NCBI RefSeq assembly: GCF_021190955.1
Contig: NZ_JAIOAO010000001.1
Span: 62,001-126,000, forward strand
Source of the DNA: Parachryseolinea silvisoli
GTDB taxonomy: Bacteria; Bacteroidota; Bacteroidia; Cytophagales; Cyclobacteriaceae
DNA: 64,000 bases
Direction of reading: 5' to 3'
Position numbers and translations under genes: made by a program. Under the pieces are notes generated by a model. The model was not told where the DNA came from. It made no database searches and saw only the letters and a list, made by a program, of their open reading frames with translations. Of this stretch, positions 1-7,019 are shown in pieces (the stretch's first letter is position 1; each line of letters begins with the position of its first letter).

Positions 1-428
1 AGCAGTGCAGCGTCGTGTGCGCGCGTTCCGACCCAGTTGGGGTCACCCAACAGGTATTGATTGCCATAGACAAAGCCCTGTCTGCCCAGTCGCAGCGACA
101 GGTTGGGGTTGAAGTATTTTTCTACCCAGGCACGAAACACCGACATGTTTGCTACGTCCGCACGATCGTCCTGGTCGCCCCAAAAGCGACGGTCCTGCAT
201 AATGAACTCGGCATCCAGGTCGTTTTCTTTTTGGTAGTTTATGATGAGGCGTGTGCGCTGCATGGTATAGAAGCCTGCTTTGTCGCCTTTGTACATCGGT
301 TCCCGGAAACCGCGCGAGTAAACCGGGTTGATGCGGTACTCACCGTCGACGCTGATGTCCTGCGCGCCGGCCACGTGGGCTAACGTCAGTAGCAGTGCCA
401 GGATGGACAGTAGTATACAGTGTTTCAT
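1..428 (-). CDS. Outer-membrane porin, alginate-export-like, 3' end cut by window edge
   Basis: The start (ATG, complement of 426-428) is followed by a clear signal peptide of about 22 residues ending in AGAQ, then a beta-strand-like segment with alternating polar and aromatic residues. The stretch RLGRQGFVYGNQYLLGDPNW followed by GTRAHDAA near residues 118-142 resembles the conserved region of alginate-export family porins, where a GRQ...YGD...D.W...G...DA pattern is typical. About 142 residues are visible and the gene runs off the left edge. It is the last visible gene of the minus-strand chemosensory cluster, 14 bp after the preceding gene, so it may be co-transcribed. The family name is an inference from this short conserved stretch; the substrate is unknown. 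Confidence 0.6.
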   Translation of the reverse strand, partial: MKHCILLSILALLLTLAHVAGAQDISVDGEYRINPVYSRGFREPMYKGDKAGFYTMQRTRLIINYQKENDLDAEFIMQDRRFWGDQDDRADVANMSVFRAWVEKYFNPNLSLRLGRQGFVYGNQYLLGDPNWVGTRAHDAAL

Positions 429-442
429 GTCTATAGTTTAGT

Positions 443-721
443 TTACAGTTGTTCTCTCCCCTCTATCAGCCGCTGAATGCGTGCCTCGTGCTCTTCCAGC
501 ATGCGGGCCATGGTACTGCTGGCTTTTTCCATCTGCTCCACTTCACCCTGCAGTATCTCCAGCAGCTTTTGTTGGTCGGCAGGCCACGATTCTTTCCTGA
601 ACAGCTGCAGCATACCTTTTACCCGAAACAGCGGGCCCCGCAACATCTGGTCGTTGTGAAACGTATACTGCCGTGTCTGCTCATGCACCCATCGCAGGAT
701 ATCCCCTTCTCTTTCCATCAC
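443..721 (-). CDS. Small helical protein resembling a histidine-kinase DHp helix pair, without the His
   Basis: This 92-residue protein appears entirely alpha-helical. Residues 25-40 read QMLRGPLFRVKGMLQL. That matches the start of a HisKA dimerisation helix (H-x-L-R-x-P-L-x-x-x-x-G-L), but the residue at the phospho-acceptor position is Gln25. The second half (residues 50-90) is a charged amphipathic helix that could form the returning helix of the hairpin. There is no ATPase domain, receiver or signal peptide. It lies 36 bp after cheD on the same strand, in the cheW operon. A regulator or scaffold that pairs with a kinase dimer is a reasonable inference. An unrelated coiled-coil protein is the alternative. 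Confidence 0.6.
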   Translation of the reverse strand: MMEREGDILRWVHEQTRQYTFHNDQMLRGPLFRVKGMLQLFRKESWPADQQKLLEILQGEVEQMEKASSTMARMLEEHEARIQRLIEGREQL

Positions 722-757
722 ACATTCCGTTTATCTCCTTTGTATCGCCGTTGCGCT

Positions 758-1240
758 TTATTTCGCCGCACCTTTGATATACTTCATCATCACAATACCG
801 CTGGACGTATCGAAGCGGATGTTCATACCGTATTCACCGCAGACATTTTCCGCCACGATCGGGATGCCGTACTCCTTCAGCATTTGCCGCGCGATCTGCG
901 CATTCCGTAGACCGATGTTATAGGCTACCACATTGCCGTCACTCTGCGCCCGGCCGCCAAATATTTTCGCGACCATGTTCCGGCGCTCGGCACCCGCATA
1001 CTCCAGTTTCTCCACCAGCTTCTCGATGGCGATGTTGCCATATTTTGGCGAGGCCAGCCCTTCACCGTTCCACAGCGGCAGCAGGTAATGATTCATGCCG
1101 CCGACGCGTGTCTTTGTATCCCACAGGCATACCGCCACACACGTTCCCAGCAGCGTGGCAATGCACAGGGGCCGCGGCGCCACGTGTAACGTAGCAGGGT
1201 ATAAAAAGACCTTCTCCAAAACCGCTGTGCCGAACACCAT
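758..1240 (-). CDS. cheD: Chemotaxis protein CheD (receptor glutamine deamidase)
   Basis: CheD proteins deamidate glutamines in chemoreceptors and can be held by CheC-type phosphatases. The 160-residue length is typical. The family core LGTCVAVCLWD (residues 31-41) carries the nucleophilic Cys34, and GGMNHYLLP (47-55) carries His51. KIFGGRAQ (about 92-99) and NIGLRNA (about 108-114) are further family blocks. The start lies 3 bp after the stop of the upstream kinase-like gene, so the two are probably translationally linked. CheD without CheR, CheB or a receptor in the same window suggests that its receptor substrates are encoded elsewhere. Family assignment is secure; activity on a specific receptor is inference. 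Confidence 0.88.
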   Translation of the reverse strand: MVFGTAVLEKVFLYPATLHVAPRPLCIATLLGTCVAVCLWDTKTRVGGMNHYLLPLWNGEGLASPKYGNIAIEKLVEKLEYAGAERRNMVAKIFGGRAQSDGNVVAYNIGLRNAQIARQMLKEYGIPIVAENVCGEYGMNIRFDTSSGIVMMKYIKGAAK

Positions 1241-1243
1241 ATG

Positions 1244-2122
1244 TCAGAAAGCCTCGTCAAACAATATTTCCGAACCGTCTCCACCCAGCAGCGCACGAAA
1301 GCCTTCTTCGCTGGCCTTCACCGGCAGTCTGACCGTAAACGTTACACCCGGTATTTGCGTGGTGACGGCAATCGAGCCGTCGAGCAGCTCCACCAGTGAC
1401 CGGATGACCGACAGGCCGAGGCCGTGGCCCTGGTATTTTTTTACCGTACCAGTATCCAACTGTGTAAAGCGGTCAAAGATGCGCGCAACGTCTTCCTGCG
1501 GTATATCACTCCCGGCATTCGTAATCGAGATCACAAGCTGCTCGTCCGTTATGCGCAGGCTAATCACGACAGCGTCGTTACCGTTGCTGAATTTGATCGC
1601 GTTCGAAACCAGGTTGGCGAGAATGATGCGGAAGTAACGACCGTCGGTCACGAACTGTACTGCTGTGTCACCCCCCACGCGCACCGGCACACCCTTCTTC
1701 TCACGAACCGTTTCGAACGACTGAATGACTTGCTCCAGTACTTGCGACACGCCCACTTCCACCCATTGAGGTGTTACCTGTCCCGCTTCTATTTCGGCCG
1801 CGGTCATGATATTGGTCATCTGAAAGTCCAGGGCGTAGGCTTCGTTATAAATCAGCTTCAGGTTGCGCTGCACATCGGCAGGCAGGCTGCTTTGTTTGTC
1901 TACAATAGTTTGTGTCAGCGCCAGGATCGACGCCAACGGATTATTGATTTCGTTCTTGATATTGCTGATGAAGTGACTCTTCATGGCTTCCGACTGTTCC
2001 AGCCGTGCATTGAGTCGCTGCATTTCTTGCAACATGTCTTGTTGCTCCAGGATGGTCTTTTCGCTCAGCGACATTCTTCTGCGCACTTCGTTCAGCAATG
2101 CTTCGTCGGATAGTTCCTTCAT
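1244..2122 (-). CDS. Histidine-kinase-like ATPase with Asn at the phospho-acceptor site
   Basis: The 292 residues hold an N-terminal coiled coil (about 10-48), a dimerisation helix and a C-terminal HATPase_c domain. The ATPase has an N box (NLVSNAIKFSNG), a region ending in ARIFDRF, and a G2-like glycine loop (GHGLGLSVIRSL). At the HisKA motif the sequence is NIKNEINNPL (54-63). Alignment on the E-x-x-x-P-L pattern puts Asn57 where His is expected, so ordinary autophosphorylation is not predicted. No sensor or membrane domain is present. It sits between cheW and cheD (21 bp and 3 bp gaps), so it is a built-in part of this chemosensory operon. It may be an ATP-dependent conformational partner rather than a phosphodonor. 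Confidence 0.8.
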   Translation of the reverse strand: MKELSDEALLNEVRRRMSLSEKTILEQQDMLQEMQRLNARLEQSEAMKSHFISNIKNEINNPLASILALTQTIVDKQSSLPADVQRNLKLIYNEAYALDFQMTNIMTAAEIEAGQVTPQWVEVGVSQVLEQVIQSFETVREKKGVPVRVGGDTAVQFVTDGRYFRIILANLVSNAIKFSNGNDAVVISLRITDEQLVISITNAGSDIPQEDVARIFDRFTQLDTGTVKKYQGHGLGLSVIRSLVELLDGSIAVTTQIPGVTFTVRLPVKASEEGFRALLGGDGSEILFDEAF

Positions 2123-2143
2123 CGTCTTCGGGTCTTTCGCTGC

Positions 2144-2653
2144 TTATTGAATCGTTTCTCCTTGCACCTGCTTCAGGTCGATATACTCCTCGTTGGAGAA
2201 TACCTTGTCGACATCGAGAATCATAATGAATTTGCTATCGAGTTTGATCACGCCCTGAATAAACCGCGTACGCTCTTTGTTGCCCATCGTGGGCAGCGGC
2301 TGGATTGCTTCGGAGGTGACCTCGATCACTTCCGCAACGCTGTCGACAATGGCGCCGATCTTCAGCAACTCCTGCTCGACCTCCACTTGCAACACGATAA
2401 TGCACGTGTCGATGGTATCGGCCACTCCGGGCAGCGAGAACTTCACGCGCGTGTCAATAACGGGCACTACCGCACCGCGCAAGTTGATGACGCCGCGCAT
2501 GTACTCGGGTGCGCGCGGCACACCGGTTACCGGCAGCATTTCCATTAGCTCGGTTACTTTATTTACGTGCACCGCAAAATACTCGCGGTTCATCATAAAC
2601 GTCAGGTAGGAATCGCCTACCACTTGCTGCTGATATCCGTTTGACTGTGTCAT
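2144..2653 (-). CDS. cheW: Chemotaxis coupling protein CheW
   Basis: The 169-residue protein consists of one CheW-type SH3-like double barrel. Recognisable blocks are YLTFMMNREYFAVHVNKVTE near the start, MRGVINLRGAVVPVIDTR (about 53-70), and an acidic segment VDSVAEVIEV. CheW joins receptor tips to CheA in the cytoplasmic array. It is the first gene of a minus-strand operon (cheW, kinase-like, cheD, small helical protein, perhaps the porin). A 107-bp gap separates it from cheA, and its upstream region carries the composite promoter described at 2675-2753. The first 12 residues are a short polar tail. The assignment is secure. Confidence 0.92.
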   Translation of the reverse strand: MTQSNGYQQQVVGDSYLTFMMNREYFAVHVNKVTELMEMLPVTGVPRAPEYMRGVINLRGAVVPVIDTRVKFSLPGVADTIDTCIIVLQVEVEQELLKIGAIVDSVAEVIEVTSEAIQPLPTMGNKERTRFIQGVIKLDSKFIMILDVDKVFSNEEYIDLKQVQGETIQ

Positions 2654-2674
2654 GTTGTTACGGTTCGTTCGGTG

Positions 2675-2753
2675 TACAAAGGGATCACTTTTGTATACGA
2701 GTTCTTATAGGAGGATTCTGTTTTGCACAGGAAATCACCTTTTTTGGATTGGG
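2675..2753 (-). promoter_or_regulatory. Composite regulatory region of the cheW operon, block-identical to that at 6907-6985
   Basis: Read on the minus strand the region contains CCCAATCC (2753-2746), 31 nt, then CCTCCTAT (2714-2707), 26 nt, then TTTGTA (2680-2675), which ends 21 nt before the cheW ATG. The same three blocks with the same 31-nt and 26-nt spacings precede the first gene of the neighbouring che operon. TTTGTA may be the downstream part of a promoter, as Bacteroidota -7 elements end in TTTG. The role of the other two blocks is unknown; activator or alternative-sigma binding is inference. Confidence 0.6.
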
Positions 2754-2760
2754 AAAATTC

Positions 2761-4728
2761 CTATAGTTCCATCAGGCGATTGGTATCTAACACCAGGGCC
2801 ACCGCGCCGTTGCCCAGAATGGTGGCGCCGGAGGCGAAGTCCTGGTCTTTGTAAATTTTGCCAAGCGGCTTGATCACCGCCTGGTACTCGTCCAGGATGC
2901 GGTCTACCGCAAACGCCACCTTGCGCTCATCCTGTCTGGCCACGATCAGGTTTACGTGCTCGGGCTTCTCACCCTGGCAGCGAAAGATGCTGCGCAGATC
3001 CACGTAGGGCACCTGTTCGCCGTCGAGCACGATCAGGTCGTTCATATCCGGGCAAACCGCATCGCGGTCTACTGCATAACACTTATCAATGGTGCTCAGC
3101 GGTATGATATATTTTGCTTTGGCAATGTCTACCAGCAAGCCGTCGATGATGCTTAGCGACAGTGGCAGCTTGAGGCGAATGGTGGTGCCGCGGCCGGGTA
3201 CCGACTCGATCTCGATTTCACCGCGCAGGTTGACAATCGCCCTTTTCACCACGTCCATGCCTACACCGCGACCCGATAGGTCCGTAATCTGGCGGGCGGT
3301 GGAAAAGCCGGGGTGAAAAATAAAATCGTAGATCTCGTGGTCGCTGAGGCGATCGGTCGCATGCGCCAGTCCCAGTTGCAGCGCTTTTTGCCACACACGC
3401 TGTTTGTCAATGCCTGCGCCGTCGTCCTGTACTTCCAGGATCACGTTGGTGCCGGCGTAGTACGCCTTGAGGCGAATCGTGCCGACGGGATCTTTGCCGT
3501 TCCGTTCGCGTACGTCCGGCAGCTCGATGCCGTGGTCCATGCTGTTTCGTAAAATATGCAGCATCGGGTCTGCCAGATTTTCGATAATCTTCTTGTCTAG
3601 CTCGGTGTCGCCACCGATCGTCTCAAAGCGGATCTGTTTTGATAACGCACGAGAGGTGTCGCGTACCAACCGTTCGAAACGCACGGATAAATGACTAATC
3701 GGAAGTAACGATATACTAAAAGCCTCGTCGCGAAGCTGGCGTACCAGCTTTTCGACGTTCTCGGTAATTTCTTCCAGCTCCTGGTTGCGCACACTGCCGG
3801 TGAACAAGCTCAGACGCGCCTGCGTAGTCACAAGCTCACTGACGATGTTCATGAGCTTGTCGATCTTATCGTACGTTACCTTGATGGTTTGGTACGAGTC
3901 GTGGCGCTGATGGGCCGGACGCTGCTCGTGCACCGCATCGGCTGTCTTCACAGTGTCTTTCTCGACATATACCTCGATCAGCTCACAGGAAAGCCGTTCC
4001 GTGTATTGAAACAGCAGCTCGCGGAAAGAAGCTTCCTGCAGCAGGTTACGGTCACTGGCTTCATCGATGCGCAGCTCGCATTGATCCTCCACAAACATAA
4101 ATTCCGATCGGAGGCCCGCCACATCACGTGTCGTATATAATAGAATATCCCAATAGAGATAAGTCTCGTCGAGGTTCAACGCACCCTCGGGAAGTTTGTC
4201 GGTATAGGTGCGGAGATGAATCTCGCCCAGCCCTGCCAGGTCCTCGAGCAGGTACAGCGGGTTGCTGCCATCACGCATAAAGTCGGCATGTGGCGCAAAG
4301 TGTATAAGATATAGCTTGCCGGCTTCTGCCGTCGGGGCTACCGGAGCTTTCACCAGGGTGTTATTCGATGCGGTGAGCCGCTTGACTTGCGCCAGCATCT
4401 CCGCATGGGCCGCCGGTACATGGTCACGCTGACTAATCAGGGCCCGGATGTGGTCGACTGAACGAAGCGCGAGGGTGAGGATCTCGTCTGACAGCGCCTG
4501 CTTGTTGCGCCGAATGTCATCAAAGATGCTTTCGAGGTGATGGGTAAACTCACCGACATGGTCATAGCCAAACATCTTGGCGGTTCCCTTGAACGTATGC
4601 ATGACACGAAAAACCTCCTCGACCTGCTCTTTGTCTCGCGGCGCTTGCTCCAGACGTAAAACGGCCTTTTCGAGATCGTCCATAAGCTCGGCCGCCTCTT
4701 GTAAGAATTTTCCGTGTGCTTTATCCAT
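2761..4728 (-). CDS. cheA: Chemotaxis histidine kinase CheA
   Basis: CheA autophosphorylates and passes phosphate to CheY. The 655 residues show the standard order. The N-terminal HPt domain carries VMHTFKGTAKMFG with phospho-acceptor His44. A poorly conserved middle segment (about 150-265) is followed by the dimerisation helices (IDKLMNIVSELVTTQARL). The ATPase has an N box with LHILRNSMDHGIE, G1 as DDGAGID, and SGRGVGMDVV. A C-terminal CheW-like domain starts at about 520. The P2 segment has no clear CheY-binding signature. It lies 29 bp downstream of cheY in a minus-strand operon whose first gene starts at 6869. CheA and CheW are in separate, apparently co-controlled transcripts. Confidence 0.93.
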   Translation of the reverse strand: MDKAHGKFLQEAAELMDDLEKAVLRLEQAPRDKEQVEEVFRVMHTFKGTAKMFGYDHVGEFTHHLESIFDDIRRNKQALSDEILTLALRSVDHIRALISQRDHVPAAHAEMLAQVKRLTASNNTLVKAPVAPTAEAGKLYLIHFAPHADFMRDGSNPLYLLEDLAGLGEIHLRTYTDKLPEGALNLDETYLYWDILLYTTRDVAGLRSEFMFVEDQCELRIDEASDRNLLQEASFRELLFQYTERLSCELIEVYVEKDTVKTADAVHEQRPAHQRHDSYQTIKVTYDKIDKLMNIVSELVTTQARLSLFTGSVRNQELEEITENVEKLVRQLRDEAFSISLLPISHLSVRFERLVRDTSRALSKQIRFETIGGDTELDKKIIENLADPMLHILRNSMDHGIELPDVRERNGKDPVGTIRLKAYYAGTNVILEVQDDGAGIDKQRVWQKALQLGLAHATDRLSDHEIYDFIFHPGFSTARQITDLSGRGVGMDVVKRAIVNLRGEIEIESVPGRGTTIRLKLPLSLSIIDGLLVDIAKAKYIIPLSTIDKCYAVDRDAVCPDMNDLIVLDGEQVPYVDLRSIFRCQGEKPEHVNLIVARQDERKVAFAVDRILDEYQAVIKPLGKIYKDQDFASGATILGNGAVALVLDTNRLMEL

Positions 4729-4757
4729 GCGTGTTATCGGTATATACTCCTGCGTTA

Positions 4758-5123
4758 TTAGCGCAACACTTTCTTTACTACTGCCTTGAGGTTTTCAGGC
4801 TCGAAGGGCTTGACAATCCAACCGGTGGCGCCTGCCTCTTTCGCTTCCTGCTTCTTTTGCATTTGCGACTCGGTGGTCAGCATCAGGATCGGCACGGCGG
4901 CAAACTGCTGCAACGCTCGGGCTGCGCGGATCACCTGAATACCGTCAGCTTTAGGCATGTTCAAATCGGTAATGATCAGGTCGACATGCGTGCCGGCATT
5001 CAGCTTCTGGATGGCCTCGGCTCCGTCGGATGCAGTCAACACTTCGTATTCCTCTTCGAGGGTGGTCGCGACCACGGCCAGGATGCTTTCGGAGTCATCT
5101 ACGGTTAATATCGTCTTCTTCAT
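4758..5123 (-). CDS. cheY: Single-domain response regulator CheY
   Basis: The 121-residue receiver domain begins MKKTILTVDDSES. It has the acidic pair D9-D10, phospho-acceptor D53 in IITDLNMPKADG, the conserved Thr near 83 (MLTTES) and Lys105 in IVKPFEP. The Met at 5123 is chosen because it is the normal start of the fold; upstream in-frame sequence does not resemble the family and overlaps the next gene. It is flanked by a STAS-like gene (7 bp upstream) and cheA (29 bp downstream). Bacteroidota of this type lack flagella, so the target is more likely gliding, pili or another output than a flagellar switch. That is inference. Confidence 0.9.
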   Translation of the reverse strand: MKKTILTVDDSESILAVVATTLEEEYEVLTASDGAEAIQKLNAGTHVDLIITDLNMPKADGIQVIRAARALQQFAAVPILMLTTESQMQKKQEAKEAGATGWIVKPFEPENLKAVVKKVLR

Positions 5124-5130
5124 ATATAGG

Positions 5131-5418
5131 TTAGATAATGGATTGCAAAACTGTTGCCGCCGGGCCATTGGGTGGCGCGTCGGTCCAGTGCAGCGACAGA
5201 GCTTTTCCTTTCTTACGAAAGTAGCCGAGCAGTTGCACAAAGCGATACTCGGTGGCAAGCACGGCCGGCAGGTATACCGTCAGGCTTTGCACGCCGTGAG
5301 CCTCGGCGAATTGCAGCAGCTTGCCCAATTCATCGGGTGCAGGTTTACCTTCTACCCGGAGGTGCCATTGGCCAGGCACCTGCGCATCTTCTTTCAGGGA
5401 GATTGTCGTGGTTGTCAT
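5131..5418 (-). CDS. Small protein, possibly STAS-like
   Basis: The 95-residue protein has an apparent strand-helix-strand-helix-strand order: WHLRVEG, a helix at DELGKLLQFAEA, SLTVYLP, a helix at EYRFVQLLGYFRKKG, and ALSLHW. That order is reminiscent of STAS domains (anti-sigma-antagonist or MlaB-like). The usual D-S-S-G phosphorylation signature is not present; the nearest equivalent is ATEY (about 55-58). It is separated by 1 bp from the upstream gene (TGA-T-ATG) and by 7 bp from cheY, so it is firmly in the operon. A STAS-type switch feeding into chemosensory output is speculative. No family is claimed with confidence. Confidence 0.55.
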   Translation of the reverse strand: MTTTTISLKEDAQVPGQWHLRVEGKPAPDELGKLLQFAEAHGVQSLTVYLPAVLATEYRFVQLLGYFRKKGKALSLHWTDAPPNGPAATVLQSII

Positions 5419-5419
5419 A

Positions 5420-6175
5420 TCAGAAAAAGATTTCGTCGTCCGTTACTAGTTCTTCTTCGATGCCAAAAGTCTTGTTAAAGATTTCGCGTTCGGCGTCCAT
5501 GGTATACAGCTTCTTGACCTCGAGCAGGATTTTCATGCGCTGCTCTTCCGTAATGATGACAGTAAAGGCCGCCTGCTCGTCAAGCAGCTTTTCGTGCATA
5601 GAAATGAGCAGGTCAAGAATCTGGATGACGTTGCGCAGATTCTGCGCCGTGTTGAATAGAAAAAGCTGCAGTTCCCGGGATATATCGCGGTCGGCCCACA
5701 ACGCCCGTAACAGACGCTGGATTTTGTTGGAGGCCAGTAAGTAATCCTCGCGTACGACCACCAGCTGCCTGTAGGAAAGGCGTACCAGGTCGTACATCAC
5801 GAAGGTATACTGCGGTGTGTAGCATCCGTTGCCCCTTTGTTCGTACAGACGGCTAAATTCAGCGGCCAGCGTTTGCTCCACGGCGTACACGTGCTCGAGC
5901 TTCTGACGAATAATATCGTGGTATTGCAGCTCGACAATAATTGAATCAAAGCTGCGCGCGGCCGTGCGAAGTTTTTCGCGCAGGGCGGTGGGCAGCTTAT
6001 CGGATGCCAGCTTTTCACGCGCCACTGCGGCATATTTCTTCACCTTGTTGCTCGTCACCAGGAAGTCGTCATTGAGGTGCCCGTACAGCGCGTCGATCTT
6101 CTGGTTGAGGCTTTTGAACAGGCTGGAATACCGGTTGGCCAGGTATGCACTAATGGTGTATTTCACGTCTCCCAT
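5420..6175 (-). CDS. Helical chemosensory protein with a CheZ-like D-x-x-x-Q motif
   Basis: The 251-residue protein is predicted to be nearly all alpha-helical with long amphipathic stretches. Residues 83-96 read LQYHDIIRQKLEHV. In the CheZ phosphatase the catalytic segment is QDLTGQ with Asp and Gln four residues apart; here HDIIRQ keeps Asp87 and Gln91 at that spacing. The segment RALWADRDISREL (158-169) recurs in the upstream gene, so the two are diverged paralogues. The Met at 6175 is preferred because it lies 4 bp past the upstream stop. Dephosphorylation of CheY is a plausible job. The motif also occurs in some receptor-like helical proteins, so a receptor-related role cannot be excluded. 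Confidence 0.65.
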   Translation of the reverse strand: MGDVKYTISAYLANRYSSLFKSLNQKIDALYGHLNDDFLVTSNKVKKYAAVAREKLASDKLPTALREKLRTAARSFDSIIVELQYHDIIRQKLEHVYAVEQTLAAEFSRLYEQRGNGCYTPQYTFVMYDLVRLSYRQLVVVREDYLLASNKIQRLLRALWADRDISRELQLFLFNTAQNLRNVIQILDLLISMHEKLLDEQAAFTVIITEEQRMKILLEVKKLYTMDAEREIFNKTFGIEEELVTDDEIFF

Positions 6176-6179
6176 GTTC

Positions 6180-6869
6180 TTAATCTTCTTTTTCTTCCCA
6201 TCCCGGAAACAGTGTATGAATGATATTTTGCTCTTCGGCCGACGGCAGGCGGTTGGATACCATGCGCAGCACAATGCGTTGATGGAATCCGGCATTCGCG
6301 GACTGGATGACGATCAGCGAAATGTCGGCATACAGTACCTCCGCCCGTTGAAAGGCCAGCGTAAACTTCTTGAACTGCATCTGGTTCACCGACAGGATCA
6401 GACGCAGCGCACGCGACAGCTCTCGGTCCATCCACAGTGCCCGGATCTCTTCACGGATGCCGACCAGAATTGCTTCGTAACGCATCCGTATATATTTCAG
6501 CTGCCCCAGGCAGATGTTGGCAATAGCGCCGATGTAGGCAGATATTTTGACGAACGTATTTCCTTCGTAGTCCTGTACCGCCAGGCGCACCATCTTATTT
6601 ACTTGTAACAGGTTGCGCAGCGGCTCCGCCAGCTCGGGCACGCTTTTGATCGCGTCGAGGCCACGCTGAAAAACCACGCGGGCGCCTTCCAGCTTGCGCA
6701 CCAGGTCGGGCTCGGCTACGGCAGATTTTTGGCGGATGCGCGCAAGGTAGTTCCCGAACGATTTGTTCAGGGCCTGCTCTTCGGTCTGGAGGATGTTCAT
6801 CATCTGCTCCAGGTTCCGGTCAATCTCGTCGAGAATCGCCTTGATATCCTGTGTATTCAGCGCAGCCAT
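6180..6869 (-). CDS. Helical chemosensory-operon protein, paralogue of the next gene
   Basis: This is a 229-residue protein made of predicted alpha-helices, without signal peptide or membrane segment. RALWMDRELSRAL (143-155) matches RALWADRDISREL in the gene directly downstream, showing common origin, but no D-x-x-x-Q phosphatase-like motif is present at the equivalent site. It is the first gene of the operon leading through the 251-residue protein, the STAS-like protein, CheY and CheA. It is preceded by the composite promoter at 6907-6985 and a perfect palindrome. No function is known to me. A structural partner or regulator of the paralogue is the simplest inference. Confidence 0.65.
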   Translation of the reverse strand: MAALNTQDIKAILDEIDRNLEQMMNILQTEEQALNKSFGNYLARIRQKSAVAEPDLVRKLEGARVVFQRGLDAIKSVPELAEPLRNLLQVNKMVRLAVQDYEGNTFVKISAYIGAIANICLGQLKYIRMRYEAILVGIREEIRALWMDRELSRALRLILSVNQMQFKKFTLAFQRAEVLYADISLIVIQSANAGFHQRIVLRMVSNRLPSAEEQNIIHTLFPGWEEKED

Positions 6870-6906
6870 ATACTCGCTCCCGCGTTAGCTCCCTTGCTTT
6901 TGGTAC

Positions 6907-7000
6907 TACAAAAGAGGTGGAATCGGGAGCCGAATACGATAGGAGGTTTCAGAAATGCGTGGGCCGATTCCTTATTGGGATTGGGAAATTTCCCAATCCC
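6907..7000 (-). promoter_or_regulatory. Composite regulatory region of the cheA operon with a 24-bp perfect palindrome
   Basis: On the minus strand the blocks CCCAATCC (6985-6978), CCTCCTAT (6946-6939) and TTTGTA (6912-6907) are separated by 31 and 26 nt, exactly as upstream of cheW. Here CCCAATCC is one arm of a perfect 24-bp palindrome without a loop (6977-7000, half-site GGGATTGGGAAA), which would suit a dimeric DNA-binding protein. No T-run follows on either strand, so a terminator role for the narL-type gene upstream is less likely. The region lies between the regulator stop at 7020 and the start codon at 6869. Confidence 0.6.
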
Positions 7001-7019
7001 CCCTGGGTAATCGGCGAGG

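Noticed and set aside
5124-5258. N-terminal extension of the CheY frame up to 5258
   Set aside because: The extra residues overlap the STAS-like gene, do not resemble the receiver family and precede a perfect CheY start.
6977-7000. The 24-bp palindrome considered as the terminator of the NarL-type regulator
   Set aside because: It has no loop and no T-run on either strand, and it coincides with a block shared with the cheW promoter, so a protein-binding site fits better.
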